DNA of 64,000 nt from Sambucus nigra (GCA_949130495.1 OX422216.1:367498605-367562604); one strand, 5' to 3'. Shown: positions 23,519 to 34,368, numbered from the stretch's first letter. A program made the numbers and translations. Notes: generated by a model not told the origin, from the sequence alone.

Positions 23519-24388
23519 AGAGATGTTATAGTCGTAGAGGTAAAAGATATATGATATTAATCTAAAGAGATGTTATTACCTAAAAGACATAGAGATGTTA
23601 TAGCCGTAGAGGCAAGAGATGTTGGATATTAATCCAAAGAGATGTTATTGCCAAAATGGCATAGTGATGTTATAACCATAAACGCAAGAGATGTTGGATA
23701 TCAATTCAAAGAGATGTTTATAGTCGTAAAGGCAAGAGATGTGGGATATTAATCCAAATAGGGGTTATTTTATACTAGCAATAGACGGTGAATGTTTTGA
23801 TGCAGATGTCGTGATATACTTAACTACAAGTGACGCAATATGTTTTATTTATGAGAACGTGGTAAGACCTTAATAAAAGGTAATGTATGGGCAAAATGGT
23901 AAGAATATGGTATTATTAAATTTTAAGATGTTATTTATTTGATATATTTTGTGAGTAATATGATCAGGGATTGGATTGGAAGAACTATGTTATAATCAAA
24001 TCATATAATGTGATTGTAAAGTTTTGGTAAATATTTATGAAGATGGATCGGTTGATATGGTTAATTTAATTTTGTTGAGTTGGTTATAGATACTTTAAGC
24101 TATGATATTTTGATAAAAGATATATGTTGATTAAGTTGAAAGTTATGTATATTAATTATTATTGTTTGTTGTGTTATACTCATTAAGCGATTTTGCCCAC
24201 GTTGTCTAATGTTTGAAATTTTCAACTGTTAAATTCTATTGTCTAGTCTAGGATGTCTCGGTAGAAGCTAATGGTTGAAGTGAAAAAAAATGGTAAATTA
24301 GTTTATTAATATTACTTTAAAATAGTAATGATTTTATTCATTTTGACTTTTCAAACCTTATTATAAGAAATTGGGTTGGTGTGTGTCA
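23519..24388 (+). repeat. 3' LTR of element B (left limit approximate)
   Basis: Direct-orientation match to 15351-15601 plus 18663-19198. It opens with about 3.5 degenerate ~72-bp units (GATGTTATAGNCGTAGAGG ... GATATTAATCCAAAGAGATG) at 23519-23770 and ends GGGTTGGTGTGTGTCA at 24388. The true left end could lie further left because the 5' copy is truncated. Confidence 0.6.
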
Positions 24389-25193
24389 GGTTAGGTGTAG
24401 TGTAAAGTTCCTTTTATTTTAGTTGTACGATGTTAGAGTATTTTGTTAATTCATTTGTATAGATGTGGTTCATTAAGGGGATTATATCTATTATTAAATT
24501 TCTCAATTTTTATGTAAAGGAGTTATTGTGATATTTGAGATTGTATCAGTTTATTCATATTCAGTTTCATTTTGTATGTGTGCGAATATATAAGTTTTTA
24601 TTTATTGACATATTCATATGGTTTGAGATTATCCATATTAGTTTTCACTCTTACGTTATTACATATACTTAGAAGATTATTAATTGGGTGACTCTCATAA
24701 ATTGGGCAACTAGGACAAATCACCCAAAAGAAGGAATATACGCGGGTTCGTAGTTGGTATTAGAGCATAGTTTAGGTCCTTAGGTTTTGTGTGACCCCAT
24801 TCTATTTTCAGCTTAATCTTCCTTGATACATCTATATCTTGTCCTAGGTTTTGTAATTTTATGTTGCAATGATGCTTGGATAGACACTGATAATTTCCTC
24901 TTGGATAAGATGGTGAACTTGAGGATTAGTGAGGCGCAGAAGGACCAAGATTTGGAGGATAGTTGGAGAATAAAAAGTTAAGGTGGATTCATATGGTTTT
25001 ACAAGGATGTTGCTACATTTTGTGGAGATAATTAATCAAGTTAATTCTTTTTTCTTTACAACCATATTTTAGATATTTTGTAGACGTTTGTAGTGTATGT
25101 TCCTAATATTGTGCTAAATTAGAGATAGGAGAGGTTATGAAGTTTTTGAAAGGGAATTCACAATAATAAAGGGTTCAATGGATGTTTTGGAAT

Positions 25194-25227
<34 letters not shown>

Positions 25228-25239
25228 ATTTCTTTATTT
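24389..25239 (+). mobile_element. LTR-end/primer-site remnant of another element
   Basis: TTGGTATTAGAGCAT at 24754-24768 resembles an initiator tRNA-Met primer site with one change, preceded by an LTR-like end. Downstream GCTTGGATAGACA resembles the leader of element B. An ATG near 24910 opens a short frame (MVNLRISEAQKDQDLEDSW) that may be a gag start. A (TA)n tract lies at 25197-25224, after which Tat-1 sequence begins. Confidence 0.35.
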
Positions 25240-25289
25240 TATTGAGTGCACATAGGTACAAAAGTAGTTGATTTCTACATTTTAGGATC

Positions 25290-25473
25290 TTATAACTCTT
25301 ACGGTAGCCAAGTAAAAAGCTGACCTTGAAGCAGCCATTATGAAAGCCGAGACAGATGCTGTTGAGGCTTACAAAGTTTCTGACGAGTTTCAGGGCTTCT
25401 GCATCCAGTTCTGGTTATTGAGGAGACCACTCCTGTAGACGTTGAGGCTCTGCCCTCTGACATCGTCCCTTAG
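25290..25473 (+). pseudogene. Last-exon remnant of Tat-1 antisense gene
   Basis: An intron-like T-rich end TTCTACATTTTAG precedes the frame DLITLTVAK, TAG-type stop (TAA), KADLEAAIMKAETDAVEAYK and VSDEFQ. After a frame change comes PVLVIEETTPVDVEALPSDI and a TAG. The Ala/Glu-rich coiled coil followed by an acidic Pro/Val tail parallels the third exon of the Tat-2 antisense gene (53704-54360). The earlier exons are missing with the left end of Tat-1. Confidence 0.5.
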
Positions 25474-25680
25474 GGTGGCTGTCTGTAACCCATACCCTCA
25501 TAGTGTACCTATTATTTTTGTGCTCTGTTTTGTCAAACACTTGGATATTTTGTGTAACACTTTAATCAGTATCATCGTCTTCTTCTACTGTCTTCTATAT
25601 TTACTGTCTTCCATATTTACTGCTTTTATGGTTTTCTCTTTGTTGGTTTGCTGTCTTTGTTAATGCCACTAACCTTTCCC

Positions 25681-26560
25681 TCGTCTTTCTTGAGGACAGT
25701 GGTGGGGTCGTCCCCTCCACTGGCCCTCATTATAGCCGACGGATTAACTTACTAGATTAACAGTTTTTACAAACTCTACCCTCGTATTTCTTGAGGACAG
25801 TGGTGGGGTTGTCCCCTCCCCTGGCCCTCATTATAGCCGAGGGTTCAACTTACCAAATTAATGGTTTTTAACAGTCTATCCTCGTCTTTCTTAAGGACAG
25901 TGGTGGGGTCGTCCCCTCCACTGGCCCTCATTATAGCCGAGGGATTAACTTACCAGATTAACGGTTTTTACAAAGTCTACCCTCATCTTTCTTAAGGACA
26001 GTGGTGGGGTTGTCCCCTCCACTGGCCCTCATTATAGTCGAGGGTTCAACTTACCAAATTAATGATTTTAACATAGTCTATCCTCGTCTTTCTTGAGGAC
26101 AGTGGTGGGGTCGTCCCCTCCACTGGCCTTCATTATAGCCGAGGGATTAACTTACCAAATTAATGGTTTTTAACAATGTCTACCCTCGTCTTTCTTGAGG
26201 ACAGTGGTGGGGTCGTCCCCTCCATTGGCCCTCATTATAGCCGAGGGTTCAACTTACCAAATTAATGGTTTTTAGCAATGTCTACCCTCGTCTTTCTTGA
26301 GGACAGTGGTGGGGTCGTCCCCTCCACTGGCCCTCATTATAGCCGAGGGATTAACTTACCAAATTAATGGTTTTTAACAATGTCTACCCTCGTCTTTCTT
26401 GAGGACAGTGGTGGGGTCGTCCCCTCCACTGGCCCTCATTATAGCCGAGGGTTCAACTTACCAAATTAATGGTTTTTAGCAATGTCTACCCTCGTCTTTC
26501 TTGAGGACAGTGGTGGGGTCGTCCCCTCCACTGGCCCTCATTATAGCCGAGGGTGGTTCT
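25681..26560. repeat. Tandem repeat, 100-102 bp x 9, with dimeric pattern
   Basis: The anchor TCGTCTTTCTTGAGGACAG (or close variant) starts at 25681, 25782, 25882, 25983, 26084, 26186, 26288, 26390 and 26492. Each unit carries GGTGGGGTCGTCCCCTCC and GGCCCTCATTATAGCCGAG. Units alternate between GGGATTAACTTACC and GGGTTCAACTTACC, giving a ~203-bp two-unit period. Copies 5-9 are nearly identical, so the array expanded or homogenised recently. It lies between the antisense-gene end and integrase. Confidence 0.95.
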
Positions 26561-26694
26561 CTGTAGATGTTTCCATGCGTGCTAGAACTGACAACCACGG
26601 GATGAGGGAAACACTGATATTTCTCATTAATTTTCCAAAGTGTTCTGTTGAAGCAACTCTCATTACAATTATGGCCTTTCAAGACCTTACAACA

Positions 26695-28541
26695 CTACTG
26701 ATAGTATTTCTTCAAATGGTCTGCATTCCAGGGATTGGAAAAAGGTTCCCCTTCTAGGTTTTCTAGTCTATAGGTCCCAGGGACAACTTCATCGATGACC
26801 CTATATGGACCATGCCAATTAGGATGGATCTTGTTAGGCTTTTGCCAAGTCTTCTTGAGGACCAAGTCCCCCACTGCAATAGGTCTCTGTTTCACCCTCT
26901 GATTGTAAAACCTTGCAGTCCTCTGCTGGTAGGAAGCCTGCCTTATATCAGCGTCTTCCCTCCTTTCCTCAATCAGGTCCAAGTAGAGTCTCCTCTCTTC
27001 CGCATTTCCCTGGGGGTCGTTAATTTGGACCCTATGAGTAGGAAACTCGACTTTGGTGGGGATGACGGCTTCCGATCCATAAGCTAGCATGAATGGGGTC
27101 TCCCCGGTAGAGGTCCTCATTGTTGTCCTGTATGCCCACAACACTGCATAAAACTCTTCGACCCATCTTCCTTTTGCCTCCTCAATCCTCTTCCTAATTC
27201 CATCTAGGATTGTCCTATTCGTAACTTTGGTTTACCCATTGGCCTGAGGTCGGCCTGGGGTGGAGAAAAATTGTTTGATATTTACCCTCTCACAGTACTT
27301 CTGCAGAGGGGCATTCTTCAACTCCGTCCCGTTATCTGAAATGAGGGTGTTGGGCAGACCATATCTGCATATCACATTTTTCCAGATGAACTGGAAGGTG
27401 TTCTGCTCTGTAATTGTCACCATCGGTTCGGCCTCTACCCACTTTGAGAAGTAGTCAATCGCTACAATGAGGAACCGATAGTTATTGACTGCTCTTGGTA
27501 AGGGCCCTACCAGGTCAATCCCCCACACTGCGAACGGCCACAGAGATGTAATGGAGGTAAGAGGCTAATGGGGTTGATGAGGGATGGTAGCAAATCTTTG
27601 GCATTTATCACACTTTTTTACGTATGTTGCGGCGTCTTTCCCCAAGGTCGGCCACCAGTAGCCTTGGGTGATCACCCTCTTCACTAAGGATCTTCCCCCG
27701 ATGTGGCTTGAGCACGATCCTTCGTGCACATCTTGCAAAATGGAAGGGACTTCTGAGGGATTCACACACCTAAGTAAGGGGAGCAAAAACCCCTTTTTGT
27801 ACAAGGTGTCTCCGATGACAGTGAATTTTGCAGCCCTGTACCTCAGCTTCTTCCTTTCTTGCCTTACTTCTGGCATCCCACCCTCTTTAATGTATCTGAT
27901 CAGGGGTCCATCCACAAATCTTCTTGAGAAACATTTAGGCAATTACTGAGTGTTCCCTCAGCGTCCTCAAAAGTTGGCTGAAGCAAAATTTCCACTGGGA
28001 CCGTCCTCCTGATGTCTGTCCTAGTTGCCGAGGCCAATCTCGCAAGGGCATCAACACGGCCGTTGTCGAGCCTAGATATCCTCTTTAATTTTACTTCTCT
28101 GAAGCCTTTCAGTAGTGACCTCACCTTCTCGAGGTATCTAGCCATCCTCTCGTCCTTAGCCTCGTAGGCCCCTAGTATCTGATTCACCACTAGCCTTGAA
28201 TCACTATGGACCAGAATCTGGCTGACACTAAGAGACTTGGCCAAGGAGAGGCCTGCTACTAAGGCCTCATATTCAGCCTCGTTATTGGAGGCTTTGAAGT
28301 TGAACCTCAGGGCGTATTCAACGTCTATGCCATCGGGTGCTGATAATATCAGTCCAGCCCCACTTCCACTGTCACTGGAGGACCCGTCAACGAAGAGGCT
28401 CCACAGAGTCTTTCCCTCAGAAAAATTTCCCTCAGAGAGGGACCCCTGTCTAAAGATGTATTTTCCCTCTTCGTTTTCAGTCGCTTTCTTTCTAGCAGTG
28501 CTTGTCTCGGCCCTATCTGCGGGTGTGTCGGTGGGTATGTC
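26695..28541 (-). pseudogene. Tat-1 archaeal RNase H and integrase, broken
   Basis: Downstream part of pol in several frames. The second RNase H (about 27960-28410) shows LFVDGSSSDSGSGAG, NNEAEYEALVAGL, HSDSRLV and a VDALARL tail. Integrase follows: zinc-binding HHCC region (about 27580-27760; GYWWPTL, CDKCQ), core with WGIDLVGPLP (27520) and SDNGTE, and a C-terminal domain ending in HLKKYYQ (26695). Breaks: frameshifts near 28540 and 27920, a stop between 27565 and 27529, and TAA at 27232-27234. The third catalytic residue of the DDE triad, Glu in Tat-2, is Lys (AAA) at 27226-27228. The catalytic core is therefore dead. Confidence 0.85.
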
Positions 28542-31500
28542 TTATGTATCCGTCTTCCCAAGGGTCTCACTTTCGACCTCATCATCTTCCCAAGTGAACT
28601 CAGCCATGAAGTCTGCCAATGCCTTCCCCTTAATGGCAGTCCTAGGTTGATACACAATGTCAAACTCCCCCAGCTCTATAGCCCAAGCCATCAACCTACC
28701 TGATTTTTCTGGCTTGTGTAGGACCTGCCTAAGAGGAGAGTCGGTGAGGATGACCATTGTATGGGACTGGAAGTACGGCTTCATCTTCCTCGAGGCATGG
28801 ATCAAGGCGTAGGCCAACTTCTCCATCCTCGGGTATCTTTGCTCTGCCCCCTGGAGTGCCTTGCTGTTAAAATACACAGGCTTCTGTATTTCGTCTTCGC
28901 CTCTCACATTGGCTGCGCTAATGGTCGACTCTGAGACGGCGAGGTACACGAAAAGTCGTTCACCCTGCATGGGTCGTGACAGCAGCAAGGGAGACCCTAA
29001 GTATGATTTTAGCTCCTTGAAAGCCTCATCACACTCTTCACTCCATTCAAAGGACTTCCTGAGGATCTTGAAGAATGGTAAACACCTGTCTGTGGCCCTT
29101 GACACAACTCTGTTCAGGGCAGCCACTCTCCCTGTGAGCCTCTGAACGTCTTTAATTGATTTGGGGGTCTTCATCTCAATAAGGGCCTTTATCTTTTCAG
29201 GATTGGCCTCGATGCCTCTTTGGTTGACAATAAACCCCAAGAACTTCCCCTCTCCGACCCCGAAGACACACTTGGCCGGATTAAGCTTCATCTGGTACTT
29301 TTCCATCGTATTAAAGGTCCTCTCTAGGTCTGCCACATGATCATGTGCCTTCAAACTCTTGGTCAGCATGTCATCCACGTAGACCTCCATGGACTTCCCA
29401 ATTTGGTCTTCGAATATTTTGTTTACGAGGCGCTGGTACGTTGCCTCCGCATTTTTTAGACCAAAGGGCATGACCCTATAGCAGTATGTCCCCTTGTCAG
29501 TGATGAAGGTAGTCCTCTCCGAGTCTTCAGGGTTCATGAAGATTTGGCTGTACCCTGAGTAGGCATTCATAAAACTCATGAGCTCATGGCCTGCAGTAGC
29601 GTCTACCATCTGGTCAATGAGGGGGAGAGGGAAACTGTCTTTGGGGCAGTGCTTGTTGAGATCTGTGAAGTCCACACACATTCGCCACTTCCCGTTAGCT
29701 TTTGGGGCAATGACTGCATTGGACAACCATTCAGGGTAGATGACCTCTCTGATAAATTCAGTGTCTTCTAATTTTTTGACCTCATCCCTGATGACCTCGT
29801 ACTTCTCTCTAGAGTAAATACTCCTCTTCTGCTTTACCGGCTTCACTCCCTCTACCACATTGAGCTTGTGGCACATGATTTCAGGGTCGATCCCCGGCAT
29901 ATCTACATGACTCCACGCGAAGACGCTTCGTCTTCTCCTCAACAGTTTGATGAGGTCTTCCTTGATATTGGGCTTCAGAGACTTGCCAACTTGGACGGTT
30001 TTTCCCGGGTCATCCTCATCGAGGATGATGGGTTCTACCTCCTCGGCCGCCTCTCCTTTTTTGAGCTTCTTCTCGTCCCTGGGGTCTAGGGTATCAATGT
30101 TGTAAGTGGATGTAGCCCTCTTGTGTGCCTCCCTTTCTTCAGTGGAGTTGTAGTAACATTCTCTAGCTGCCGTCTGGTCTCCCTGAACTTCCCCCACCCC
30201 GTAAGGGGTTGTAAATTTGATCATCTGATGGACCGTAGATGGCACGGCTTCAAACCCCTTAAGGGCCACACGCCCCAGTATGATGTTGTAGGCCGAAAAC
30301 ACCTGCTCATCCATCACAAAGAAACTGACCTTCTTGGTGAGCCATCTCGGCCACTCGTCCCCCATCCTCACATCGGCCTCATATACCCCAAGGGGGTGAA
30401 CCTTTTCCCCACTGAACCCAATCAATGGATGATGGTAGGGGACGAGTCTAGCACGGCTGAGACCCAAGGCTTTGAAGCATGGCCAAAACATCACATCTGC
30501 AGAACTACCCCCATCTACCAAGATCCTCGGCACCTCGCATCTGTGCACCCTGGTAGTGATGATGAGAGGGTCATCGTGTGGGGCCAAGAGGTCTTTGAAG
30601 TCCATTCTTGAAAATCCCACTATCAGTGTGTCCATATCAACCTTCTTCCTTTTTTCTGACTTGACCTCCAGGGAGGTCGCGTGTACCGTCTTCGTCACTG
30701 CCTTGGCCTCAGCCACATGGGCCTTCCTATCGGCGACCTCAGACCCTCCTCCTGCAAGACCCCCGGAGATCATTCCCACTCCGATCGAGATCATATTAAG
30801 CCTCTTGATAGGGCCGTGGTCGTCTCTCGACGGGAGGTCAGGGTCGTCCTCATCATCAGAAGGGTCGTCCCCCCTTTTTTGAGGACCTTCTCTGCATGCA
30901 TCGCCTCGCTTCTTTCTGGGGTCGTCCCCTCGGCCCCTCTTGAAGGCACCTTTGTCGACGTACTTTCTGAGATTCCCTTCTTTCAGCATCTTCTCAATCT
31001 CGTCTTTCAAATCAAAGCATTTGTCCGTTACGTGGTCGTGGTCTTGGTGAAACTCACACCATAGGTTCTTATTCCTCTTGCCGGGGGATGCCCTCAGCTT
31101 CTCAGGCCACTTCAGAGACCGGTCACTCTTAATCTCATTGATAATCTGTTCACAGCTGACCGTCAGAGGGGTGTACCCCGCGAACTTGTTATCCGAGGAC
31201 CTCTTCTTCCCCTCCTTGTTCTTCTTAGGGTATTTACTCCCACTAGCACCTCCTCTTTCATCTTCATATTTTGCAGCCATCGCTTCTTCGGTGTTCATCA
31301 CCTTTCCTGCTGTCGACAACAGTTCGGCCATCGTCCTCGGAGGGTCTTCAGCAAGCTTCCATAACAGCTTCCCCTTTTGGAGTCCTCCAATCAGGGCTGT
31401 CATAGTTATGCTCTCATCATAGTCTTCCACCTCCAGCTTCTCCTTATTGAATCTGGCTATATAGTCCCTCAGACTCTCACTCTTCCCCTGCTTAACATAG

Positions 31501-31709
31501 AGCAGGTGGGTGGTCTTCTTCTGTGGCCTCACCCCAAAGCAGAAATTATGGATGAACAGGTCTGCCAACTGCTTAAAGTTTCCAATGGAATTTTTTGGAA
31601 GAGACGTGTACCAGACATGCGCAGCCCCTGTCAAGGTACCAGAGAAGGCACGACACCTCATCTCATATGAGATAGAGTATATGTCTGCTGCTGACTGATA
31701 CATCTCCAC
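28542..31709 (-). CDS. Tat-1 gag-protease-RT-RNase H, single long frame
   Basis: A 1055-codon open frame covers most of gag and pol without a stop. Order: retrotransposon gag domain (residues ~1-120), a Lys/Asp-rich linker, a CX2HX4HX4C knuckle (CEFHQDHDHVTDKC), an aspartic protease-like VDGGSSADVM, then RT (VMPFGLKNA, YVDD) and the first RNase H, ending ADFMAEF. The first RT catalytic motif reads SFMNAYSGY where Tat-2 has SFLDAYSGY, so the metal-binding Asp is Asn (29565-29567). The true start lies upstream: the 31710-32250 stretch needs frame changes to join the gag N-terminus at 32252-32641. Unlike Tat-2, no stop separates protease and RT. Such a long open frame suggests recent decay, but RT should be inactive. 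Confidence 0.85.
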   Translation of the reverse strand: MEMYQSAADIYSISYEMRCRAFSGTLTGAAHVWYTSLPKNSIGNFKQLADLFIHNFCFGVRPQKKTTHLLYVKQGKSESLRDYIARFNKEKLEVEDYDESITMTALIGGLQKGKLLWKLAEDPPRTMAELLSTAGKVMNTEEAMAAKYEDERGGASGSKYPKKNKEGKKRSSDNKFAGYTPLTVSCEQIINEIKSDRSLKWPEKLRASPGKRNKNLWCEFHQDHDHVTDKCFDLKDEIEKMLKEGNLRKYVDKGAFKRGRGDDPRKKRGDACREGPQKRGDDPSDDEDDPDLPSRDDHGPIKRLNMISIGVGMISGGLAGGGSEVADRKAHVAEAKAVTKTVHATSLEVKSEKRKKVDMDTLIVGFSRMDFKDLLAPHDDPLIITTRVHRCEVPRILVDGGSSADVMFWPCFKALGLSRARLVPYHHPLIGFSGEKVHPLGVYEADVRMGDEWPRWLTKKVSFFVMDEQVFSAYNIILGRVALKGFEAVPSTVHQMIKFTTPYGVGEVQGDQTAARECYYNSTEEREAHKRATSTYNIDTLDPRDEKKLKKGEAAEEVEPIILDEDDPGKTVQVGKSLKPNIKEDLIKLLRRRRSVFAWSHVDMPGIDPEIMCHKLNVVEGVKPVKQKRSIYSREKYEVIRDEVKKLEDTEFIREVIYPEWLSNAVIAPKANGKWRMCVDFTDLNKHCPKDSFPLPLIDQMVDATAGHELMSFMNAYSGYSQIFMNPEDSERTTFITDKGTYCYRVMPFGLKNAEATYQRLVNKIFEDQIGKSMEVYVDDMLTKSLKAHDHVADLERTFNTMEKYQMKLNPAKCVFGVGEGKFLGFIVNQRGIEANPEKIKALIEMKTPKSIKDVQRLTGRVAALNRVVSRATDRCLPFFKILRKSFEWSEECDEAFKELKSYLGSPLLLSRPMQGERLFVYLAVSESTISAANVRGEDEIQKPVYFNSKALQGAEQRYPRMEKLAYALIHASRKMKPYFQSHTMVILTDSPLRQVLHKPEKSGRLMAWAIELGEFDIVYQPRTAIKGKALADFMAEFTWEDDEVESETLGKTDT

Positions 31710-32641
31710 ATGGTGGACGTGGTTGGTGCTCCCGTCTTACCTTGGCGTGACCACGGGTGGCTTGAACTTTGACGGCGTGGGGAAGTTGACTATCTTTTCC
31801 ACAAAGGGTGAGCCTATGGTGTACCCCCTCTGAAGAGGGTCTCGGCTCTTCAGTATATCACCGATGTTATCCTCTAACCGCTGGATTGAGTCATTCTAGG
31901 GCCTCATAGGTTCGGCCTGGCCGATGTTATCCCCTGCCGCCTCTCCGAGGTGGACGGAGGGTTTTGCTGCAGCAGGCCTGTGTCGGCTGTTCACTTCCCT
32001 TTGGCCGCCGTCTCGTCCTCTTGGCCGGCCATCTGCTGCCTCCCTCCTGGATCTTGCAGCACTTCTGGGCCTGGATAACTGTTATCGCAGGTCATTTACT
32101 GGGCCTAGTATCTCAAAGGACGACCCCCTGCTCAAGCGATCAAAAGTAGAGCCTCTTGGGCGATCATCAGGGTTTGGTCTCCCACACTTTCCCCTACTGT
32201 CTTGGAGGGGTCGCACAGTATTGTTGGAGACCTCGTAAGGTTCCCAGAACTCTATAGGAGCCTCCTCCCCTTCCAGGTCTCCATACCTATCCTCAGGGCA
32301 AGGGTTCTCTTGCCTCCCCAGGCGTAGACGCCGGGGGTTAGCAACATCCCTACGCCGCTAAGGGAGTGGCAGGTCTTTGCGCGGTGCCTGGGTGGTCCCC
32401 TGGCCTCATGCTGCCCTGGAGCGGCTGCCGGAGTAATCATCTCAGGTGAAACCCCTGGTGCTCTTAGTATGTTCTGGCTTAGAGCTGTGAACTGCTCTTG
32501 CATCATCCGCTGGCTTGCTGCCAGAGACTTTAGGGCTGCCGCCACATCAGCCATCTCAGAATGAGGCGGTGGCTGACTGGAACTTGGTCTTCCCCCCTCA
32601 TCCGGCGGGGGAAGTGGTGGTGGTGGCATCTCAGGTTCCAT
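31710..32641 (-). pseudogene. Tat-1 gag N-terminus, frame-broken
   Basis: The frame from the ATG at 32641 to 32252 reads MEPEMPPPPLPPPDEGGRP, then a helix-like stretch MADVAAALKSLAASQRMMQEQ, a Pro/Arg-rich part and a stop. The following 540 bases are GC-rich and gag-like in composition but open only in pieces. A Pro-rich, then helical gag N-terminus is usual for plant gypsy elements. It precedes the gag domain at 31709 and follows the primer site by about 165 bases. Confidence 0.6.
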
Positions 32642-32804
32642 GTGTTTGATCTATGAAAAGTTGAACTGAAGAAAATACTGGGGAGCCTGGGAACCTTAGC
32701 GGGTCTCTTTCAATGGTGAAACACCTCCTCTCAGGGGGAGTGTTGGTTCACCACCAGAGTGCCCAGTGAGGTCAAGCTGTACAAAGGAAGAGATGTCTTC
32801 TCTT

Positions 32805-32821
32805 TCCCACAGACGGCGCCA
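32805..32821 (-). other. Tat-1 primer-binding site
   Basis: On the minus strand, TGGCGCCGTCTGTGGGA lies six bases after the LTR end. The identical string occurs in Tat-2 (61545-61561). The first nine bases match the 3' end expected for plant tRNA-Asp, but the rest do not, so the primer tRNA is not assigned. Confidence 0.8.
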
Positions 32822-32827
32822 AACTAA

Positions 32828-33630
32828 TGATGCTAAGATTTAGCACCACCGGATAAGTGATAGTGAGCTCAAACAGTAGCAGCCATGGCAGCCATAGAGT
32901 TGTGTAAGTGTATAAGTATGTAGAAGGGGATGAGTATGAGAGGAGATAAGACAATGATGTATAGTGGTTCAGCCAATTTGGCCTACATCCACTGTGAGTG
33001 TGTGATCCACTAAGTATGGGCACTAATGGCCTTGGATACAATGCACATAACCCTCTCTCTCTCTCTCTAGTGTGTGTACAAGCAAAGTTTTGGCTAGGGT
33101 TACAGTTAATGGATCGATCCCCTGTAGGGTTGTTGGTGACAAGTATATATAGGTCTTGGGGGGTGTAGTGCACCCCCCAAGTATGCATGGTGCATGTGAA
33201 TGATGATCTAGCCAATCTTCTGTTGACACCTGTAGATGCCAAATGATGACATAATATTCCCTCACGTGAGGGGGTGATTTGGTTGTAACGGTCTTCCACG
33301 TGCCATGTGAGCCTCACGCGCACTGTTCCACGCGTCTCCCAAACAACGCGCTGTCATGATGTCACCCCCGGCCTATGAGCCGAGGTCGAGGGCAAAGTTT
33401 CTTCCAGTAGTGAGCCTGGCCCAATTATGGCCTCGTACTGTCGTACCCTCGTAGGGTCGTCTGGAGCCTGGTGAAGGGTCGGCCCCTCGTAGGGTTGTCT
33501 GGAACCTGGTGGAGGGTCGGCCCCTCGTACTGTCGTCTGAAGCCAGGTGGAGGGTCGGCCCTCTGAGGGGTTGTATGGAGCCTGTAAGAGGGGTTGGCCC
33601 GTCGTAAGGTCGTCCGTTTGGAGGTTATCA
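32828..33630 (-). repeat. Tat-1 5' LTR (~803 bp)
   Basis: Plus-strand ends TGATGC ... GGTTATCA give the usual TG...CA form with short inverted ends; the outer limit could be 33633. A TATATATA box at 33144-33151 on the minus strand is a plausible promoter, with a CT-dinucleotide tract (33052-33068) downstream of it. The U3 side carries ~38-bp repeats (CTCGTAGGGTCGTCTGGA) at 33431-33615. The matching left LTR is absent from the window, so ends and target duplication cannot be confirmed. Open frames inside are not treated as genes. Confidence 0.7.
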
Positions 33631-34368
33631 TCAGCCAAGCCGAGGATATAAACGGGTATATCAGTATACTCATGTTTCCACGCATAATTTTAATTGTCTT
33701 AGTCAGGGTACGAAATATACCGAGTGTTGTCCTTGACGTCGTTCTAGTAAAATGTTACATTCGAAAAGATTCAATAACCTCATCTGGGGGATCACAAATT
33801 TTATATTTCTACATGGGATGAGGTAAGGAACTTCAAATGGGCTTTAAAACCATTTTATAACCAAATCAATCTTTTCTTAAAATGTTGATTTCTATGTGCG
33901 TGTGTTGGTTTGGTTTTGGTATTAGGTGATATACATATGAATGTATACTATTCTTATTAAAAAAATATAGTTTTAAAGTTCTCTACATGATTATATTATA
34001 TGAAGTTTTGAGTAAGGTTCAAACTTTAATAGCTTTTTGTTGCCATAACGAAACGCCTTAGAAAAGTAAGACTTCACTTCAACAAATGCTTGGGTTTGTT
34101 GGTCATGCGATCAACTAGTGCTTTTACCATAGACTTGCTCTTGTCCTTTATACTTAACTACTCACCGTAGTGAAGGAGAGCATTCGCTTCACCGAAGATG
34201 CTTCGTTGGTAATAAATTTTGTCCAATAAAGTAAATATTTCATAAATATCTTTAGGGGAACCATGAAGATTTTCTTTCCAAAAATCTTCTCTAAATCAAG
34301 TGTTTTAATATCTCTTGTAATGCCATCATCCCCATTTGTCTTAGGATTATCTTCCATCCTGTGACGAG

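Larger units (their letters stand above)
25240..33630 (-). mobile_element. Tat-1: Tat-lineage Ty3/gypsy element, left end missing
   Basis: Read on the minus strand: 5' LTR (33630-32828), primer site (32821-32805), gag N-terminus, gag-protease-RT-RNase H in one frame, archaeal-type RNase H, integrase, 101-bp tandem repeats, and the end of an antisense gene. No second LTR matching 32828-33630 was found at the left, so the element is truncated near a (TA)n tract at about 25225. The double RNase H identifies the Tat lineage. Several inactivating changes are present (described under the parts). Confidence 0.85.

Noticed and set aside
25681..26560. CRISPR-like regular spacing of repeats
   Set aside because: Units are contiguous ~101-bp repeats without unique spacers, in a plant retrotransposon.
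30123..30882. Plus-strand open frames of 130-160 codons
   Set aside because: Exact shadows of the long Tat-1 gag-pol frame on the opposite strand; composition explained by that coding sequence.
32772..33685. Several minus-strand frames of 80-183 codons
   Set aside because: They fall in the Tat-1 LTR and its repeat block and contain no recognisable domain.
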